A DNA stretch of 36,244 nucleotides from an uncultured Oscillospiraceae bacterium (GTDB taxonomy: Bacteria > Bacillota > Clostridia > Oscillospirales > Acutalibacteraceae): positions 1-36,244 of the forward strand of contig URFL01000015.1 in the NCBI GenBank assembly GCA_900547105.1, read 5' to 3'. The stretch's first letter is position 1; every line of letters starts with the position of its first letter. Shown piece by piece: positions 33,901 through 36,244 of the stretch. The position numbers and the translations under genes were made by a program. The notes under the pieces are model-generated. The model made no database searches and was not told the origin of the DNA. It saw only the letters and a program-made list of their open reading frames with translations.

Positions 33901-35413
33901 TGCGACCTGCACGGAGCCTAAGACCTGTAAACGCGAAGGCTGCGGCGCTACCGACGGTAATCCCCTCGGTCACAACTATTCTACCGATTGGAGTCGTGAT
34001 GCATCCAGTCACTGGCACGATTGCCAAAACGAGGGTTGCACCGACAAGGCGAATTTTGCCAAGCATACTCCGGGTGCAGCAGCAACCGAAACGACCGACC
34101 AGACCTGCACCGAATGCGGTTATGTGATCACCCCTGCGCTCGGTCACATTTGCGCTAACCATCTGACTGCTGTGGCGGCAAAAGCGGCGACCTGCACAGA
34201 ACCGGGTAACACGGCGTACTATGAGTGCTCCTGCGGCAAGTTCTACGAAGATGCCACTGCCAGTGTCGAAATCACTGACCACGACAGCATCGTGATCAAA
34301 GCTTTGGATCACGATTGGGCGGCTGCAACCTGCACGGAGCCCAAGACCTGTAAGCGTGAGGGCTGCGGCGCTACTGACGGTAATCCCCTCGGGCACAAAT
34401 ATGCTACCGATTGGAGTCGTGATGCATCCGGTCACTGGCACGATTGCCAAAACGAGGGTTGCACCGACAAGGCGAATTTTGCCAAGCATACTCCGGGTGC
34501 AGCAGCAACCGAAACGACCGACCAGACCTGCACCGAATGCGGTTATGTGATCACCCCTGCGCTCGGTCACATTTGCGCTAACCATCTGACTGCTGTGGCG
34601 GCAAAAGCGGCGACCTGCACAGAGGCGGGCAACACGGCATACTATGAGTGCTCCTGCGGCAAGTTCTATGAAGATGCGACCGCCAGTGTCGAAATCACTG
34701 ACCACGACAGCGTCGTTATCAAAGCTCTCGGTCATGATTGGGCGGCTGCAACCTGCACGGAGCCCAAGACCTGTAAGCGTGAGGGCTGTGGTGTTACCGA
34801 AGGGAACCCCCTCGGTCACAACTATGCTGCCGCTTGGAGCCGTGATGCATCCGGTCATTGGCACGCTTGCCAAAACGAAGGCTGCACCGACAAGGCAGAC
34901 TTTGCCAAGCACACTCCGGGTGAAGACGCAACCGAAACGACCGACCAGACCTGTACCGAATGCGGTTATGTGATCACCCCTGCGTTCGGTCACATCTGTG
35001 CCAACCATCTGACTGCTGTGGCGGCAAAAGCGGCGACCTGCACAAAGGCGGGCAACACGGCATATTATGAGTGCTCCTGCGGCAAGCTCTATGCAGACGC
35101 AACCGCCAGTGTGGAACTTACAGAAGCACAAACCGTTATCGCGGTCCATAACCACGATTATGAATGGAAGATCGACAGGGAAGCGACAGCTACCAAAAAT
35201 GGATCTAAGCACGAAGAGTGCACGGTATGCCATGACAAGAAGGCAGCGGTTGAAATCCCGGCTACCGGCGACACCCATCCCAAGACTGACGAAACCAGCC
35301 CCCAAACCGGCGATGACAATGGGATGAATCTGTGGATAGCGCTTCTGTTCGTATCCGGTGCGGGAATTACAGGCACAATGGTTTATTCAAAGAAAAAAAG
35401 AAGCGTCAAATAA
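27977..35413 (+). CDS. Giant sortase-anchored cell-surface protein with beta-helix and Cys/His repeats
   Basis: A 2478-residue exported protein. A signal peptide (about 1-28: KKR, hydrophobic core, SSAFVDAAA) is followed by three related modules starting with HCICG or HCVCG (H36, H471, H1005). Each is filled with GGGVYNxGTFTMxGGSI-type turns of about 22-30 residues, the pattern of a right-handed parallel beta-helix, and ends with a conserved TGTTxTxGFFSD cap. Then come an Ig-like/YDG region (about 1351-1545, KTYDGTDKATF), further Ig-like domains (about 1546-1790), a Cys/His-rich region with 141-residue tandem units (1915-2390), and a C-terminal SPQTG sorting signal (2441-2445), hydrophobic helix and KKKR tail. 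ATG 27977 follows GGAGG with a 5-nt spacer. An adhesin or glycan/mucin-binding role is plausible; no catalytic residues were recognised. Confidence 0.93.
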   Translation: MKKRVLSILLSFVMVLGLIPSSAFVDAAASGEHGSHCICGASDCSDTKHGGKLEWKPISSLNSIDTAGNYYLTQNVTISSGVFYLDSTVGPVNLCLNGKTITWTGAASAENKYAAIVLTSGASLTITDCHSDDEVGKIIRTSARSNSDKNGDYSLIYNENGTLNLWNGCIGGNKAGIGVDNYGVNSIFNMYGGSIANNDSVRNGNGGGVYNYGKFNMYGGSIEYNAVTGGQNCGGAVFNLGKFNMTGGSIAHNTNHNTHGGGVCNKGTFTMTGGSILDNYSSYYGGGVFNYGTFTMTDGSIRANSALQVGGGVANCGTFEMSDGSILYNTVNDAGGGVFNYPDRTFTMTGGSITQNNTKKLGGGVDNRGIFNLSGKPTITGNKKDGAFGTGGTLVGGTDNNVYIFDNNFPIIAAGLASGAKVGINGADGTTVVTGTTSATGFFSDDASYELKYNRDNGLKLVQYVEHNDTHCICGQSNCTDTAHGGALTWTAWDGTSEIVYDTTTKTAYVYLTQSVKRAEPLVVESGYTLYLCLNGNDITYNAAGGISVVKVQNDANLTITDCRALVGRITHGYNTSEKTGKTGSGIHSWGALTLWNGCITGNNAGSSASGGGVYIETGTFTMNGGSITDNITESKGGGVYIKSGTTFIMTGGSITDNTADSNGGGVYNGGTFEMSGTATVSDNTGVQGGGVYNDNIFKMSGAAAITDNIATSSGGGGGSGGGGVCNQQGTFEMSGGEIKNNKASSGYGGGVNNTTSSKNNPAKFTMSGGSITGNSTGTGTGGGGVNNYYSEFTMSGAAAIDNNTACGGGGVDNFQGTFNMNGGEIKNNISSGGNGGGVCNKRTYDSTNTVFNMSAGTISGNSTTISGGGVYNGGSATFNMSGGEIIGNTSGSDSSGGGVYNGYGIFTVSGNVKVIDNVRDGTITNGTLDGGTINNVYLSSLSPITVESGKSLSADASIGVSGSLNQTVVTGTTDTTGFFSDKEGYCLKDNENGGLKLQRQTQTHCVCGETNCPDSKTHGEAIEWKAWGSLTSPPSDAGNWYLMHDVTLSDTWEVRANINLCLNGKTITGVSGKNTITIAKSASLTITDCHSGGDVGKITHKSGETGCGIYNSGTLTLWNGTITGNTDEKGAGVYNCDTFHMYGGTIAGNTATKTNDYGGGGVLNDNGTFNMSGGTITGNTALNRGGGVYNYEGTFTMSGGSITLNKVNSSGGGLYNYGTVNMTGGSITKNTCGSGDSYGGGAYNAKDFYVSGNVNISGNVKDGTIDENGELVGGEANNLHVRTLNYRGTIYHYPITVAEAGMGDKANVGISGTMNYIVVKGTTDTKGFSSDNTEYVLKAAENEGLKLCLNAVVSGKLLVKNGGEEMADDAKIYDGNSVVFANAAVISGSSTVSGAAYTYKWEKKGENGEYTVITGLTGFTGPSDAGEYKLTVTATKNSEELASKTLSFTIEKKELTVNVTIANKTYDGTDKATFGDTPTLRGVVSGEDVTLVSGTPRFTGVATGDNIAISFTEFTLSGADVGNYTLIQPTGITANIIPYTSDKSEYKVNSNDWLNSDFVVTAEDGWQLSYTNTAEGEWVDTLTVSQETNNGTLHFYVRNKESGIISEMIAENYKIDKTVPTGEIRINERTFWENFWNTITFGLFYKDSQTVTISADDIGSGVKTVEYLMTADDLSIEQLAGKSFTAYENSFGIEPDTKLIVYAKITDNAGNVTYLRTDGIVLDATAPVINGADNDKTYCAAVTLTITDEYLDLVTVNGKDATLTDGKLTLAPAAGKQTVVATDKAGNQTTITVTVNNGHTWTAWSSNGDGTHSRTCTVDAAHIETADCHGGTATCQTKAICTDCHQSYGDYGEHDWNMAAWDYQDADGHAHTCKTEGCTEHDTVVAHTKDRDAATENDPVKCTECGYVIAKALGHICANHLTLVEAKAATCTAPGNTAYYECSCGKFYEDATASVEITDHDSVITAALNHDWAAATCTEPKTCKREGCGATDGNPLGHNYSTDWSRDASSHWHDCQNEGCTDKANFAKHTPGAAATETTDQTCTECGYVITPALGHICANHLTAVAAKAATCTEPGNTAYYECSCGKFYEDATASVEITDHDSIVIKALDHDWAAATCTEPKTCKREGCGATDGNPLGHKYATDWSRDASGHWHDCQNEGCTDKANFAKHTPGAAATETTDQTCTECGYVITPALGHICANHLTAVAAKAATCTEAGNTAYYECSCGKFYEDATASVEITDHDSVVIKALGHDWAAATCTEPKTCKREGCGVTEGNPLGHNYAAAWSRDASGHWHACQNEGCTDKADFAKHTPGEDATETTDQTCTECGYVITPAFGHICANHLTAVAAKAATCTKAGNTAYYECSCGKLYADATASVELTEAQTVIAVHNHDYEWKIDREATATKNGSKHEECTVCHDKKAAVEIPATGDTHPKTDETSPQTGDDNGMNLWIALLFVSGAGITGTMVYSKKKRSVK
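28082..32020 (+). repeat. Three diverged copies of a beta-helix-like module within the surface protein
   Basis: Copies span about residues 36-460, 471-1000 and 1005-1350. All open with H-C-x-C-G, a NC or DC pair and a Trp-containing strand, then CLNGxxI and LTITDC segments, then LWNGxIxGN and the glycine-rich turns, and close with the same cap. Copy 2 has about twice as many turns as copy 3, so turns have been gained or lost separately. Confidence 0.85.
33719..35120 (+). repeat. 423-bp tandem repeat (141 residues), three full copies plus a partial fourth
   Basis: Units begin at 33719, 34142, 34565 and 34988, exactly 423 bp apart. Each encodes HICANHL, AATC, YYECSCGKFYED, HDWAAATC, CKREGCG, HWHDCQNEGC and CTECGYV segments. 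The stretch 34008-34200 is identical to 34431-34623 over 193 bp, including silent positions. Confidence 0.95.
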
Positions 35414-35443
35414 CCGATTTGACTGACTTCGGAAAGTAAAGCC

Positions 35444-35562
35444 ATTGGGAGGCGGCTTTTCTTGGCCGCCTCCCAATAGGGGCTTTTGGGCTTCCATTCT
35501 AAAAAACGGAAGCCCCTTTCTTCAAAGCGGCAAAACACAGGCTTTGCCGCTTTGAAGAAAGG
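35444..35562. repeat. Cluster of three large inverted repeats after the surface-protein gene
   Basis: A 13-bp perfect stem (35444-35456 with 35465-35477), an 8-bp stem (35488-35495 with 35508-35515, which competes with 35478-35485 pairing 35510-35517), and a 20-bp perfect stem (35515-35534 with 35543-35562). None is followed by a clear T run, so they are not textbook terminators. They may protect the message end, slow transcription, or be a mobile intergenic repeat. Confidence 0.7.
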
Positions 35563-35586
35563 ATTAAAGATAACAGGAGCTGTATC

Positions 35587-36153
35587 ATGGACGATAGAGA
35601 AAAAGCAAAAAAAGAGTACGACGAATTCGTAGAATTCTATTATAAACGATATGGGGCGGAACAAGAAACGGAAGAATCGGTTCCGGTAACCACCCAACCG
35701 CAGCAAGAAGAACCAAACGCGTTGCAAGAGCCAAATGCAGGTCGTACCCAGCCCTCGCGAAAACCGGGAAGATCCTCTAAGCCCTCTGCCAAAAAGCGCA
35801 GACAGAGGAAAATAGGGATATTATCGAGTATGGTGCTTGTCGCACTTGTGCTGGCTGTCGTTTTCGTTGTCCGTTTGTGTACAAACGGTACCGATGTGTT
35901 ACAAGGCACATGGGATCTGGACGGCGTTACGGTGTATCAGTTTGATGGTAAAGGTGCAGGCTCGCTGAATCTGCCAAGTAACAGCTACGCTTTTACTTAC
36001 GAGATAAAGGATGATACGCTTGCCATAGATTTTGAAAGCGAAGCAGCACAGGATAAGTCATATACCTTTGTGGCGGACAAAAACAAACTCACATTGACAG
36101 ACAACGGGGGAACGGATGCCAAAACTTTCGAACTCACGAAACAGGAAAAATAA
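35587..36153 (+). CDS. Small membrane protein with DUF5640-like C-terminal domain
   Basis: A 188-residue protein. It has an acidic cytoplasmic N-terminus (1-25), a Gln/Pro/Ser-rich linker, a very basic stretch (KKRRQRK, about 69-75), one transmembrane helix (76-97), and an outside domain starting GTWDLDGVTVYQFDGKG. That domain is made of short strands, resembling the lipocalin-like DUF5640 family found in Firmicutes. By the positive-inside rule the C-terminal domain is extracytoplasmic. AGGAG (35575-35579) lies 7 nt before the ATG. It sits 173 bp after the surface-protein gene, beyond the hairpin cluster; I see no good separate promoter. Function unknown. Confidence 0.8.
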   Translation: MDDREKAKKEYDEFVEFYYKRYGAEQETEESVPVTTQPQQEEPNALQEPNAGRTQPSRKPGRSSKPSAKKRRQRKIGILSSMVLVALVLAVVFVVRLCTNGTDVLQGTWDLDGVTVYQFDGKGAGSLNLPSNSYAFTYEIKDDTLAIDFESEAAQDKSYTFVADKNKLTLTDNGGTDAKTFELTKQEK

Positions 36154-36244
36154 CAAACCGTGCACAGATCAAAAGCCAGCGCCTAAATGATGAAGTAGTC
36201 AATAGTTAGTAGACACAAAATTTCTTAAGTCACCAGTACTGTTC

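Noticed and set aside
32012..35305. A very long open frame antisense to the surface-protein gene
   Set aside because: It follows the repeats of the real gene, has no ribosome site or family features, and arises from the codon bias of the sense strand.
36154..36244. Right-edge sequence after the last gene
   Set aside because: I see no gene, hairpin or promoter in it.

Overview
The window is a moderately G+C-rich bacterial chromosome segment whose gene content and order point to the Clostridia (Firmicutes), probably an Oscillospiraceae/Ruminococcaceae-like gut organism. The evidence is an HPr kinase, PHP, ROK glucokinase, murB, rapZ, whiA, dnaE, pfkA run; a DUF421/DUF4363 pair; a type III glutamine synthetase; strong AGGAGG ribosome binding sites; and a sortase-anchored surface protein. 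The species assignment is inference. No rRNA, tRNA, CRISPR array, prophage or insertion sequence was seen.

Positions 1-6265 form a divergent signalling module. On the minus strand lie a membrane hybrid histidine kinase and, 3 nt behind it, a membrane-anchored Asp/Asn-rich extracytoplasmic protein. On the plus strand lie a REC/HD-GYP/GGDEF protein (cyclic-di-GMP turnover) and a stand-alone Hpt protein. The pieces of a His-Asp-His-Asp phosphorelay ending on a cyclic-di-GMP enzyme are therefore all present. Two good promoters face away from each other around a 23-bp inverted repeat, and both transcripts have structured leaders.

Positions 6264-8615 (minus strand) hold a DUF421 membrane protein translationally coupled to a DUF4363 protein, and a GT4 glycosyltransferase. 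Positions 8742-17796 hold a plus-strand operon-like run: hprK, PHP phosphoesterase, ROK glucokinase, murB, rapZ, whiA and dnaE. pfkA follows with its own promoter. It couples carbon-source sensing and entry into glycolysis with cell-wall precursor synthesis and replication. pfkA and glnN converge on two back-to-back terminators.

At 21226-21308 two near-consensus promoters diverge, to glnN (minus) and to a tight plus-strand operon: alaS, HIT hydrolase, DEDDh exonuclease, mscL, mutY, SDR reductase. The last four genes overlap one another, and the exonuclease appears to use a rare AUC start codon. A strong terminator ends the run at 27736.

The right end is accessory in character. It holds a 2478-residue cell-wall surface protein, with three copies of a beta-helix-like module, Ig-like domains, a Cys/His-rich 141-residue tandem repeat and a SPQTG sorting signal. 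Its promoter has two direct repeats 21 bp apart that resemble a LytTR-type regulator site. Beyond it lie a cluster of large hairpins and a small DUF5640-like membrane protein. This surface protein and the phosphorelay module are the most unusual content of the window.
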